A stretch of DNA of 64,000 nucleotides. Source: Fistulifera solaris (taxonomy: Eukaryota; Bacillariophyta; Bacillariophyceae; Naviculales; Stauroneidaceae). The DNA lies in NCBI GenBank assembly GCA_030295235.1, contig AP026123.1, positions 1,860,001-1,924,000 of the forward strand, in the 5' to 3' direction. Shown here piece after piece: positions 9,706-18,470 of the stretch. The stretch's first letter is position 1, and each line of letters starts with the position of its first letter. The notes beneath the pieces were generated by a model. It was not told the DNA's origin, made no database searches, and worked only from the letters and a program-made list of their open reading frames with translations. The translations under genes were made by a program, and so were the position numbers.

Positions 9706-10586
9706 ATGAATTGGTTCGGAAAAAAGAAACCAACCGCGCCTACAACGGTTTCGGCCACTTCGACGGCACGACCCACGGATCCGCAAACAACGATCGTTAC
9801 ATTACGCGAGACGATTGCGAATCAAGAAAAACGGTATGTTATGATTAGGGGTAACTTTGGCTTTCTCGTTTTGCGCAACCAGTGAAATTGAGGTTGATGT
9901 AAAACAACAACACGGCTCATGCCTTTTCCCTTTTTATTTATTTCTACCGTTGTTGTTCAGGGAGGAACATATTGCTCGCAAAATGGAGCAGATGGTGCAA
10001 GAGGCAAAAGCTAAAATGGCGAAAGGAGACAAAAGGGTAAGTCGTGCGTCAAAGACTTTGAGGATGCATGAGAAATTAATTTATCGACTCATGCCCTTTT
10101 GCTTTTTTTAAGGCGCTTTATTTGCAATGAAACGAAAGAAATTGTTTGAAGCCGAAATTGATAAGATCCAAAATGTAAAAATGACGCTGGAAACGCAGGT
10201 AATTAGTTTGGAATCTGCTGCGCAAAACGCGCAGACATTTAAAGCCATGGAGGCCGGTTCGAAGACAATGAAGAAAATACGTACTGAGGTGGGAATTGAA
10301 ATGGTGGATGATATTATGGACGAAATAAAGGAAGAAATGGAAATGGCAAATGAAATCAATGAGGCAATTTCTCAACCAGTAGATCCTCTCATGGCAGACG
10401 AAGACGAACTGTTGGAAGAGCTCAATGCCTTGGAGTCAGCAGACTTGGAGGCCGAATTGCTGGCGCCTCCCACAAAAGTCAGCGACTTTTCATTACCCAC
10501 GGTTCCAGACTCCAAGCTCCCCGCCTTGGAACAAAAAAGAAGCAGACGATCTCAAAGCACTGGAAGCGGAACTTGCGGGCCTATAA
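9706..10586 (+). CDS. VPS32: ESCRT-III subunit VPS32/SNF7 (CHMP4) (two apparent frameshifts)
   Basis: CDS join(9706..9833, 9961..10036, 10113..10586), introns 9834-9960 and 10037-10112, 225 residues after correction. The start MNWFGKKKP is the usual CHMP4 N-terminus (short, basic, with WFG). The core reads TIVTLRETIANQEKREEH, GALFAMKRKKLFEAEIDK and DDIMDEIKEEMEMANEINEA, the Snf7 helices. Splicing as written is out of frame by one base: adding one A to AAAA at 10031-10034 gives GDKKGALFAMKRKK. Near the end, dropping one A from the A6 at 10533-10538 restores EADDLKALEAELAGL, the MIM1 motif that binds Vps4 MIT domains. VPS32 is the main filament former in endosomal sorting, abscission and membrane repair. 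The family is certain; the frame breaks are probably sequence errors. Confidence 0.88.
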
Positions 10587-10756
10587 AAATTATCAACAAC
10601 TTAGTCAAATAAAAACTTATAAAACTTTTGTGAATTTAGTTCTGCATCTTCATCTTATCGCTTTTCGATCTCTTGTGAGAATACTTAAGCAAAGCAAAAT
10701 CGATGCTTTCTCCGGTTCAAGATGCGTAGCTTAAAGTCGTCTGTGTCGCTCATCGA

Positions 10757-11893
10757 TCATATTCTCAATTTAGTCACAACGATTGACATATCATCGCGAT
10801 AGGTACCCATCATCTTGAGACTCCAGCTCCGTTCAGCTTCATCGAGTAGTTGTTTCACTACCTTGGATAGTCCCACTCCTTTCTTTAGTGCGTTTCCGAG
10901 CTTTGTCAAAAGTACGCCTTGGGCTATTTCGTCAACGAGCCCATCGGATGCTACCACAAGGTAATAAAAGGATTTACCATCACCCAACGTAGGACTTAGG
11001 TCTTTCGCAACAACACTTGGTTCAGCGATCAAATAACCAGGACCTTTCCCATCAAAGTCACCAATGCATCGTGACATTGCCAGAGCCATCTCACCTAACC
11101 TGGTGTTATATAGAACCCGACTGGTTAATTCAGCATCTTCCGGTATTAACACTGTTCCACCCGCTGCTTCAATACGTGCCCGCTCCAACGGATCCGCTGG
11201 TTTATGTTTGATGGCCTCTAAAACTACCTGTGACGTTCCGTCTTGATAGTGCACCAGCATCCCGGTCGAGTCGCCAGTCGAGGCCAGATATACTCTTGTT
11301 CCTATTCTCCAAGCAATGACAGCTGAAGTCCCTCCATCCGTCACCGTTTTTATTTCTGGAGACGCATCGGTCTCCAGAAACGATTCGCGTATTGTTGATT
11401 CTACTTTATTTGTAGTGGATTTCAGCAATCGAAAGGGCAAGTCGCGCACGGCACGGTCGGCTACCACGTGACCATTCTCACCGTGACCATCAAAGAGTGC
11501 CACCAGGGTCAATTGATCTGATTCCATCATCAAGCATCGATCTTGATTGGGGAGACCCATTTTGAAGCCTTTCTGCGTGACAATATGAGAGAGTGCTGAC
11601 GAACGAATGTACCGATCGGTGTCTTTTTCTTGAGGGAAAGAGAGCCGGCATGGACTTGCTGGTGTACAGAAAGGTCCTTTAGAATACTGATATTCAGGAA
11701 GAAATGATGGATCTGAATTTTCGTCATTATAACTCAAAGGAGAATGACTCCATGTCGAGTAACGATTCGTCTCGGTCGACAGTAACGACCACCACCAAAG
11801 ATATGACAGTATAAGCCACAAACTAAAAACAGAGAACCGAAAAACTGGAGCCACCCATTTCTTATGCTTCGCTCTTGATGATATTGATGTCAT
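10757..11893 (-). CDS. PP2C-type protein serine/threonine phosphatase with N-terminal membrane anchor
   Basis: Single exon, 378 residues, start at the ATG 11893-11891. Residues 14-38 (WVAPVFRFSVFSLWLILSYL) form a hydrophobic anchor. The catalytic core has the PPM motifs in order: LFDGHGENG (about 134-141, metal-binding Asp), GGTSAVIAW, YLASTGDSTG, MSRCIGDFDGKG, VVASDGLVDE and the final RDDMSIVV. All metal-binding Asp positions I can place are present, so it should be active, dephosphorylating Ser/Thr with Mn or Mg. The position of the anchor suggests a membrane-tethered enzyme facing the cytosol or a lumen. The target is unknown. Confidence 0.9.
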   Translation of the reverse strand: MTSISSRAKHKKWVAPVFRFSVFSLWLILSYLWWWSLLSTETNRYSTWSHSPLSYNDENSDPSFLPEYQYSKGPFCTPASPCRLSFPQEKDTDRYIRSSALSHIVTQKGFKMGLPNQDRCLMMESDQLTLVALFDGHGENGHVVADRAVRDLPFRLLKSTTNKVESTIRESFLETDASPEIKTVTDGGTSAVIAWRIGTRVYLASTGDSTGMLVHYQDGTSQVVLEAIKHKPADPLERARIEAAGGTVLIPEDAELTSRVLYNTRLGEMALAMSRCIGDFDGKGPGYLIAEPSVVAKDLSPTLGDGKSFYYLVVASDGLVDEIAQGVLLTKLGNALKKGVGLSKVVKQLLDEAERSWSLKMMGTYRDDMSIVVTKLRI

Positions 11894-12188
11894 TGGATAA
11901 TTCTTGGTCCGAAGATGAACATTTGATTGATTCGAAAGCGTTTGAAGAATAAAATGAAGCCGTTTTGCGTGTGACGATTGACGATGGCCTAATATTTGTC
12001 TTCGTTTATTGACAGAATGACGTACCGGTACTAAGCTAAACCTTTGATTTCGACGTGTTCAAATCTAGATTGAGTTGATGTTAATAAGTTTTATACATAC
12101 ACCGCGCTGTAGCATAAGCAAAGTAAGGAGACGAAAGGTAGCTAAGCAAGTCTGCAGGGTTGTGCGGCAAGCTGCAATCTCCTCAATC

Positions 12189-13040
12189 TTAAGCTTTACA
12201 GAGTTCGATTGTTTTGAAAGTGCCGCGCATACAACACAGTTCGGAGCCTACCAATTTGGTGATAACATTTCCCGCCGCTACCTCGAATGCCATCGAGGAC
12301 GGAATATTTTGCGAGTCTACTAATTCGAACCCGAAATTTTGTTGGTACCATCTGGATGTTGTCTTCAAAGTCAATAAAAAGACTGATGATGGGAGAGAAG
12401 GAGAGCTAGTTTCTATAAGCCGTCTCTTTAGGACGCGCTTCACAAGCTCTCTTCCAATCCCTTGTCTCCGATACGCAGGATCGACATACACAGACGACAA
12501 TTCATAGAGTTGCAACCCTTTCCGATCCTTTTCTCGTACTGACCGAATCTGTTCCCTACGTTTCTCCCTATCGCGAGCCGCATTTTGCATCTGCCGATAC
12601 TCTTTGGTCCATGGAAGTGACGCTAGACCGTTGGGAATTCGGATGGAGTTATCTCGCTCGAATTCATCCCACATGGCATCGTCGATTTCTTGTTCGAAAT
12701 CATACGAACCAGGGCGCGCATCGTAACGCGCAGGATCTTGCATCATCAGACTTTTCATCGGCTTGAGTTGCGCCCAACCAGCAAGCTCATCATTCTCAGT
12801 AGTGGCTACAATAAAGCGATCAGTCTGGATATTGAGAGGATTCATTAGTTGCCTGGCGAGTGTAGTAGCGATTTGCAGCCGGTGCCTTGTTTGACCTGGC
12901 TGATAACGTATGCGTGACGATAAGCCATTGGTATGCGATGTGTAGCCAAAGAGTAAGATCAGTAATTGTATTTTGCAAATTATAGACAGATTGCGAGCTG
13001 ATTTCAACCTTTTTTTGTTACTCTTTATCGACAACATCAT
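12189..13040 (-). CDS. GNAT-family N-acetyltransferase
   Basis: Single exon, 283 residues. The acetyl-CoA-binding motif A is clear at about 180-205: SSVYVDPAYRRQGIGRELVK (the R-x-x-G-x-G loop). Beta-strand 4 ends VYVDP and the C-terminal part NFGFELVDS fits the family fold. A hydrophobic stretch at about 19-33 (SIICKIQLLILLFGY) followed by SSRIRYQPGQTRHR suggests a signal or membrane anchor, perhaps plastid or secretory, without the classic Phe motif. A charged insert (about 110-175) separates the N-terminal strand from motif A. The substrate is unknown. Divergent from the next gene by about 560 bp. Confidence 0.82.
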   Translation of the reverse strand: MMLSIKSNKKRLKSARNLSIICKIQLLILLFGYTSHTNGLSSRIRYQPGQTRHRLQIATTLARQLMNPLNIQTDRFIVATTENDELAGWAQLKPMKSLMMQDPARYDARPGSYDFEQEIDDAMWDEFERDNSIRIPNGLASLPWTKEYRQMQNAARDREKRREQIRSVREKDRKGLQLYELSSVYVDPAYRRQGIGRELVKRVLKRRLIETSSPSLPSSVFLLTLKTTSRWYQQNFGFELVDSQNIPSSMAFEVAAGNVITKLVGSELCCMRGTFKTIELCKA

Positions 13041-13604
13041 TTGCGAAAAAAAATTAATGAAGGAAACAGAAAAAATGGAAGCGGCGCCTCGTGAATCGAC
13101 ACTAGAGTATTCGAGTCACGAGTAATGAGGCGGTTCAACAGTCGTGGCTGTTGACGGCAAGACGCTCGTCATTTCCAGCTTTCAACTGTGAGTGTCTATA
13201 GTACTTCAGAAAGAGGCATGCCGGCGCGATAACCGCCGCTGATCTTAAACCAGGTTGGACAAGACTGGCTCTCTCCATACAGGATTGTACATCGTTTGCT
13301 TTACTTAAAGGAAAACGACAATTTTCATAGAGCAATTATTCTAAACAATTGTAGGCTGACGTGCAACCGCCAAATTTCCAATGCCATTTAGCAGATCGGG
13401 CAACTCTTTTCGCAGTTTTCCATCGCTCTTCGGTATTTTGTTTCAACCGAGAGAGCAAGAGCAGCTTGTATTGTGCAAGTTGAACGATCCAAGCTATAAC
13501 ACAGCTGTGTAAATGCCAATTAGTCCCTTGTTATAGTGAGCATTATTACTTTCGCGTCATTGAACGAGCCACAATCGCAAGAGGAACAAACCGTTATACA
13601 AATT
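13041..13604. other. Intergenic, divergent promoters
   Basis: About 560 bp between the GNAT gene and the RS-tail protein gene. Only short ORFs; no recognisable element. Confidence 0.4.
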
Positions 13605-15431
13605 ATGAGAGACATCTTACAATCTGCACTGCTAATATCATTGCTCATCCTTCCAATTGAGGCGACTGTGATAAATAATAACACTATGGACATTTCAATC
13701 GATGGAGAGATGACAGAGAGGGATTTCTCAAATCCATTTGAGCGACTCGAACACTTTCGAGAGTACACGAGGGAAGAAACACCTCGTCGCAAAGACAGAA
13801 TGAAAGAGAGGCGGCTGCGCGCGGAGGAAGCGTTCCGAAGATTGCCACAACCTTCTCTTGACAAACTGGAACGCTTGACGGAAGAAGAAGTTTCCAATCT
13901 ACGAAAAAGAATCGTGATTTGAGCTGGTTTAGTTCCAATGCCGATGCGGATCCGTACGCGACAAGTGTTCTGGCCGATCCTTCGCAAGAGTATGACAAAT
14001 GGGCACAAGCATACCGTATGCTTGGTGGCTTCATCGATTGCGATCACAAAAAGACAGGCAACAATCATCACAGTCAAGATAACAACAAAAACAATGATGA
14101 CAAATCCTGTTCAAGGTGGATGATGTGGGCAGCAGTAAGTACACCCTCACATGAACAATTTGGCTTTCGAATCGTTTATACTAACCGATGTTCGCGCACA
14201 GTACGTCAACCCTAACTATCAAGGAAACGAATACGATGAGTACTATGGTGATAATCCTACAAGTGTATTGGACTGTCATAGCCCCGATACGGAATGGAAG
14301 TTGTTGGGTGTTTACCGGCAGGAGTTCTACCAGTACATCGAACAGATCTCGAAGCATCTTTGGGCGATTGACGAGTACGAATACATTGTAGCGTTGGCAG
14401 GCCTATCGTACATGACAAATGCCGATTGCTTTCAAGTAGGAAAGGACTCGAGTGGAAACGCAATTTACGCCGGTGTGGCGCCTCAGCCCTATGGCAAGTT
14501 CCAAATGGCTCTGTATACCGACGTGTACTGCTTGACGCCAAATAACAATCTGGGCAAGACATACGACGATTACAACTTGCAAACAAACATCGATCTAGGC
14601 TCGAAAGACAAAACGGACGATGACACTTACGCCTGGGCCTACGACGATTGGTACAGCACCCAGGAATATACCCTGACAAACCTCAATAACGTGTACGAAG
14701 AGTACAAGTATTGTACATCGTGTGTGGATTATCCCACGTACCAGGATGGATACTTCATTGGTGACAAGGGAACCGATGACGACGACCTTATCAACCAGTG
14801 TTGGAAGTTTTATTCTCACAATTCGTACACATGTGAAGCTGAATGCATTGCCATGGCACATGCTCAAGGAACTATCCTGTCGTTGAAGTATGGTGATACC
14901 ACGTTCGGGAGGGCGACACAGGGTTTCTACCAGCATGTGAGCGAATCGGTGAAGAGGTCACCAGAAGAGTCGCCGGTGGCTCGATTACTGGCGAACGCAT
15001 TTTTGACGTTCTCCTTCTTGCTGTTTATCGCAACATTCCTTGCCTTTGCGGTAGCGAGGCGATCAAGGTACCGAGAGAGCAGAAGCGCACGATCTCGTCG
15101 TCTACTGGATGATGACGACGGTGCTCGCAGCCGCCGGTCGAGACGCTCCAAGTCTCGAGCCGAAGAGGGTGATGGACTCTTCAAAAGTTCATCGAGTCGA
15201 AAGAGTAGCAGCAGAACGCGAAAGAGCAGTAGCAGAAGTACCTCGAAGAGCAAAAGAGGTTATCGACGCCGAAATCGTCATACGAGCCGCCATCCTACGG
15301 CGGTAGACCCGACCCTTCAGCAGGTGAAAGCTATATTTAGTTCTAGGGAGGCGCTAACAAAGCTGCTACTCTTCTTCTGTCTGTATTTACTTCCTTACCC
15401 TCTAATAATATCTAAGATTTTCAACCTGTAA
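13605..15431 (+). CDS. Secreted/type I membrane protein with Ser/Arg-rich tail, diatom-type, unknown function (apparent frameshift)
   Basis: CDS join(13605..14134, 14202..15431), intron 14135-14201 (GTAAGT..CAG), 586 residues after correction. Start at MRDILQSALLISLLILPIEA, a signal peptide. One base is missing from the A5 at 13904-13908: with it, LDKLERLTEEEVSNLRK runs on into RDLSWFSSNADADPY. The ectodomain is rich in Tyr, Asp and Cys (paired Cys such as YCTSCVDYP and SYTCEAECIA), like other stramenopile secreted proteins of this shape. One membrane segment follows (FLTFSFLLFIATFLAFAVAR), then a cytosolic tail of RS repeats. The end may also be misread, since another frame after about 15240 reads SSYEPPSYGG. 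No known domain; function not assigned. Confidence 0.65.
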
Positions 15432-15622
15432 ATACCTGTGTTGCTCTTGCTTCATGAGCATGACTGTATTCATGTAGTAAAAGTGCAAAATTACAAAATT
15501 GACTCAAAACCATAGCGAAGCATCACCACCAAGGAAACCACCCTAATCGAACTGAGGTCGCAGGGCTTATTTGATTGATACGGAATAACTAAACTACAAA
15601 GGATGACTAGATCATTGCCTTA

Positions 15623-16158
15623 CTATGATGACGATGTTTGTGTAGCCGGGCCTCTTCCACCGGAACGCCCTCGTCCAGCAGAAGTTCTACCACGTCCCGC
15701 TCCGCCTCCTCTACCAGTACTAGGACCAGATCGTCCTCGACCCCGTCCACCACGGCCAGCACTGTTGTCAAAGCGCCCTCGACCGCGTCCGCCACCACGG
15801 CCAGCCGGAGAGCGCTGGGCTAGTTCTTTCTCGTCCTCGACGGCCTTTTCTAGCGCTGCATCCGATAGACGTAAATATTTGATTGCCGATCCTCGAATGT
15901 AGCATGAAGGTAACTTCCAGAATCGTTCACCGGTGGCAGAAGTGCAGATCACATCGGTAAGATTCATATTCATCCACGCATCACATGTCCCCAATCTTCC
16001 ATTGTAGGTCGTTCCGTCCTTTAATTCCACTAAAAGAGGGGATCCTGTAGCGGCACGAAGAAGTGACAGCGGAAGCTAAAGGATGGAAAGGGCATAAATA
16101 GTGAGTCAATAAAAGATGTGAATCTTTTGCGCTCCATTTTGGCTTTGTCGCGTACCAT
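15623..16158 (-). CDS. LSM4: U6 snRNA-associated Sm-like protein LSm4
   Basis: CDS complement(15623..16075, 16156..16158), 151 residues. The start codon alone forms exon 1: ATG at 16158-16156 is followed at once by GTACGC, and the 80 bp intron (16076-16155) ends TTTAG before LPLSLLRAATG. The Sm1 motif reads LVELKDGTTYNGRL with CDAWMNMNL, and Sm2 is CYIRGSAIKYLRL, both as in human and yeast LSm4. The C-terminus is an RGG-rich tail (GRGGGRGRGRF and similar), the usual LSm4 tail that promotes P-body assembly. LSm4 belongs to the LSm2-8 ring on U6 snRNA and the LSm1-7 decapping complex. Identification is firm. Confidence 0.93.
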
Positions 16159-16829
16159 AATTAGCCGATTACAAACAAAGATCCACTAATCGATCTTTCA
16201 CTACGACGCGAAACTGCTCCTTTCTCTTCTCGAGTAAGCGTTGTGAGAATACAACTTCGGGTGAGTACGTAACGTAATCAAGTAAGTAACGTGCGATTGT
16301 AGGGAAATGTCATGGTCGAAGAGAGAGATTTGCTGCGCTTGTTTCGTCCGTGTCCTCTCGGTCTTCGGCCACAATCCAGTCGGATAAATTCGTGTTTCGC
16401 CAACCCGATAGTGAACAGTACTCACCGAATACTTAGGGGGTATGTCATCTATCTAACCAAGTCCATCGATGTCTGAATTTTTAAGTAAGTAGTGCCGAAT
16501 GATCATTTACTTAAGAGAGTCATCAGAGAGTCCCACAAATACATAGACAATGTCGTTTTGCTTTATCAGTCCGAAAAATGAAAAATGTACTTCATACAAT
16601 CGCCACTCGCTGACTGGGGGCGCCCTTGCGTTCAAAGAAAATCTCCATCATGGGCATCTTTCGCCGGGCCTTCCACGCTTTACACGCTTTGCGCATTCTT
16701 CCATAGAGTGTTTTTGATAGTTATTCTGAACGTTGACGTAGTCTCAAGTCATTCCTTGCGAGAACAGGCATGTCCGAGTGCTTGTCAATTTTTCAGTGTC
16801 AGTCTTGTTGTTTTTTTGAAGAGACCATC
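16159..16829. other. Intergenic, divergent promoters
   Basis: About 670 bp between LSM4 and the EDR2-C gene. A plus-strand ORF from 16585 overlaps the next gene in a different frame and looks like noise. An in-frame upstream ATG at 16770 could extend the next gene by 20 codons. Confidence 0.4.
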
Positions 16830-17932
16830 ATGCATCCAAGGGCTTCTGCTTCTCGGCGATCGCTGGACAACACTTCGGACGTGGCCTTGCGTTCCAGGTC
16901 CGTGGAACGTTTCTCGGGCCAAGAGAGTGCGGACGGAACAAGTAACATGCACCCGACCGTCGAGAAAATGCCCATTCAGAGGTCTATGAGCGATCCTTTT
17001 GATACACAAGAAGATGCGGCAACGGTGGGAATCAGCGAGGAATCGGATGAAAGCAGTCTTGCTGCTTCTCGTTCTCGGACCATGTCAAAAGATATGAATC
17101 TTGCCACGATGCCGCGCTATCCGCACCACGAATCGAAGGACCGGAACACTTTCAGTGAACCTCCTATTTCCATATTCACGGTCCGTGGTCCTCATTACTT
17201 TCAAGATAAGAAGAAAGTATCAAGCGGGCCCTATTTACTACCTGCCAGAGGTTGCGATTTGCTACTGGTGGACGAAAACCAACATGTCGATCTCCGAGAG
17301 CGGTGAGTTCAATATATTTGTTACTTTGGATTGATTGCTCCCTTTCATTTACTAACACAATTTATCTTTACATCAACAGAACTCGCAATATCATGGGAGG
17401 GCAGCTCCGGAAGCGTCCTACATTGGCGATCAATTTTAAATTTCCTTGGGGTTACATGAATCTTTATTTCGAAGTACCGGATCGTTTGGCACCTTACATG
17501 AGTCCCTCTGTCACGCTGGCGAGCGGTTCGTCTTTTAATCCAGCGGAAAAATCACTGATAGCGTGGTTCCAAGGCGACCAGGAATATCGAAACGAACGAC
17601 TGAAATTGATTCCTTTTGTAGCCGAGGGACCTTGGGTGGTGCGGAATATGGTGACGGGGCGTCCTGCCATTATTGGTAAAAAGTTGCCTGTCACATATGA
17701 CTTGATGGTGGGCACCGAGACAGAAGCCCCGCTTCTCATGGCAACACTGGATATTGGGAGCAGCAGCGCGACAGCGAAACGAATTGTCTCCGTGTGTCGT
17801 CGCTACATGAGTTCGCTGACGGTTGATATTGGTTTTGTGATTCAAGCCGAAGAAGTATCGCAGCTACCGGAACAAATGATGGGATCCATCCGCGTGCATC
17901 ATGCGGATCCACTCAAGGCGCCTAAACTATAA
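16830..17932 (+). CDS. EDR2 C-terminal (DUF1336) domain protein
   Basis: CDS join(16830..17302, 17380..17932), intron 17303-17379 (GTGAGT..CAG, phase 2), 341 residues. I chose the ATG of MHPRASASRRSLDN; the ATG at 16770 is the alternative. The N-terminal third is Ser-rich and disordered. The domain starts at FTVRGPHYFQDKKKV and continues with NFKFPWGYMNLYFEV, RNERLKLIPFVAEGPWVVRN, LDIGSSSATAKRIV and SLTVDIGFVI, matching the plant ENHANCED DISEASE RESISTANCE 2 C-terminal domain. In plants these domains bind lipids or act at endomembranes, often with START and PH domains; here the domain stands alone. Function in diatoms is unknown. Confidence 0.85.
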
Positions 17933-18223
17933 ATACAAGTAATTATAATGAACATACTTTGACTATGTAATTGTTCATGATTGAACATTACTTCCTGTTA
18001 TATAGCTAGCTATACTCTACGAAGTCGACCAATACTATTCAGCGAATGAATCTGGAGTGACACTGTCGAATCAAAAGCATGATCTTCGGGGCAAGCAATG
18101 GCAACGACGATTGGCAACGTTGCTTGTCTACTAGGTCGAGAACGCGATTGAACACCAAACAAAAAGCTAGGGAGCGCATTTAGGACCTTGATGGCAATTA
18201 AAAAGATCGAAAAAGAGAGTTAA
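17933..18223. other. Intergenic with one inverted repeat
   Basis: Contains CAAGCAA and TTGCTTG (about 18092-18127) as arms of a hairpin around two GGCAACG copies. The GGCAACG words resemble the tRNA-Gly anticodon arm found just to the right, but no tRNA fold is present. Confidence 0.35.
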
Positions 18224-18269
18224 TGCACCGTCCGAGAATCGAACTCGGAGCTCGACGATGGCAACGTCG
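18224..18269 (-). pseudogene. 3' half of a tRNA-Gly(GCC) gene
   Basis: Reading the minus strand, an anticodon arm with loop TTGCCAT (anticodon GCC), a T-arm CCGAG-TTCGATT-CTCGG and a 3' acceptor-like GGTGCA are present, about 38 of 41 bases identical to the intact tRNA-Gly next door. The D-arm and 5' acceptor strand are missing: the 5' side is a T-rich stretch. A T5 run follows (plus-strand A5 near 18211-18215). It looks like a partial duplication of the adjacent gene. Confidence 0.7.
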
Positions 18270-18308
18270 AATTTTTTGTCTGAAAAAATTCAAAAAAAGA
18301 AACGCAGT

Positions 18309-18378
18309 GCAGCATCCGAGAATCGAACTCGGGGCACGACGATGGCAACGTCGTATGTTACCATTACACCAATGCTGC
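18309..18378 (-). tRNA. tRNA-Gly (anticodon GCC)
   Basis: A 70-nt cloverleaf reads on the minus strand: acceptor GCAGCAT pairs with ATGCTGC; D-arm GTGT/ACAT with loop AATGGTA; anticodon stem CGACG/CGTCG around TTGCCAT; T-arm CCGAG/CTCGG around TTCGATT. CCA is not encoded. A T7 run 10 bases downstream (plus-strand A7 at 18292-18298) is a good RNA polymerase III terminator. No intron. Confidence 0.95.
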
Positions 18379-18470
18379 GTTTTTCAAAGAGTGTTCGAAA
18401 CAACTGAAGTACAATAAGTAAAAGGTACGGTAGTGGTAGGTCTCTAAGGTTATGAAGGCTTACAAATCGA

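Noticed and set aside
13520-14077. 185-codon antisense ORF
   Set aside because: It is the mirror of the RS-tail protein's first exon and has no protein-like features of its own.
16585-16989. Plus-strand ORF beginning MYFIQSPLADWG
   Set aside because: It overlaps the EDR2-C gene in a different frame and does not continue the DUF1336 domain.
18090-18127. Second tRNA-like anticodon arm (GGCAACG words)
   Set aside because: Only the GGCAACG word is shared; there is no T-arm or acceptor stem, only a simple hairpin.
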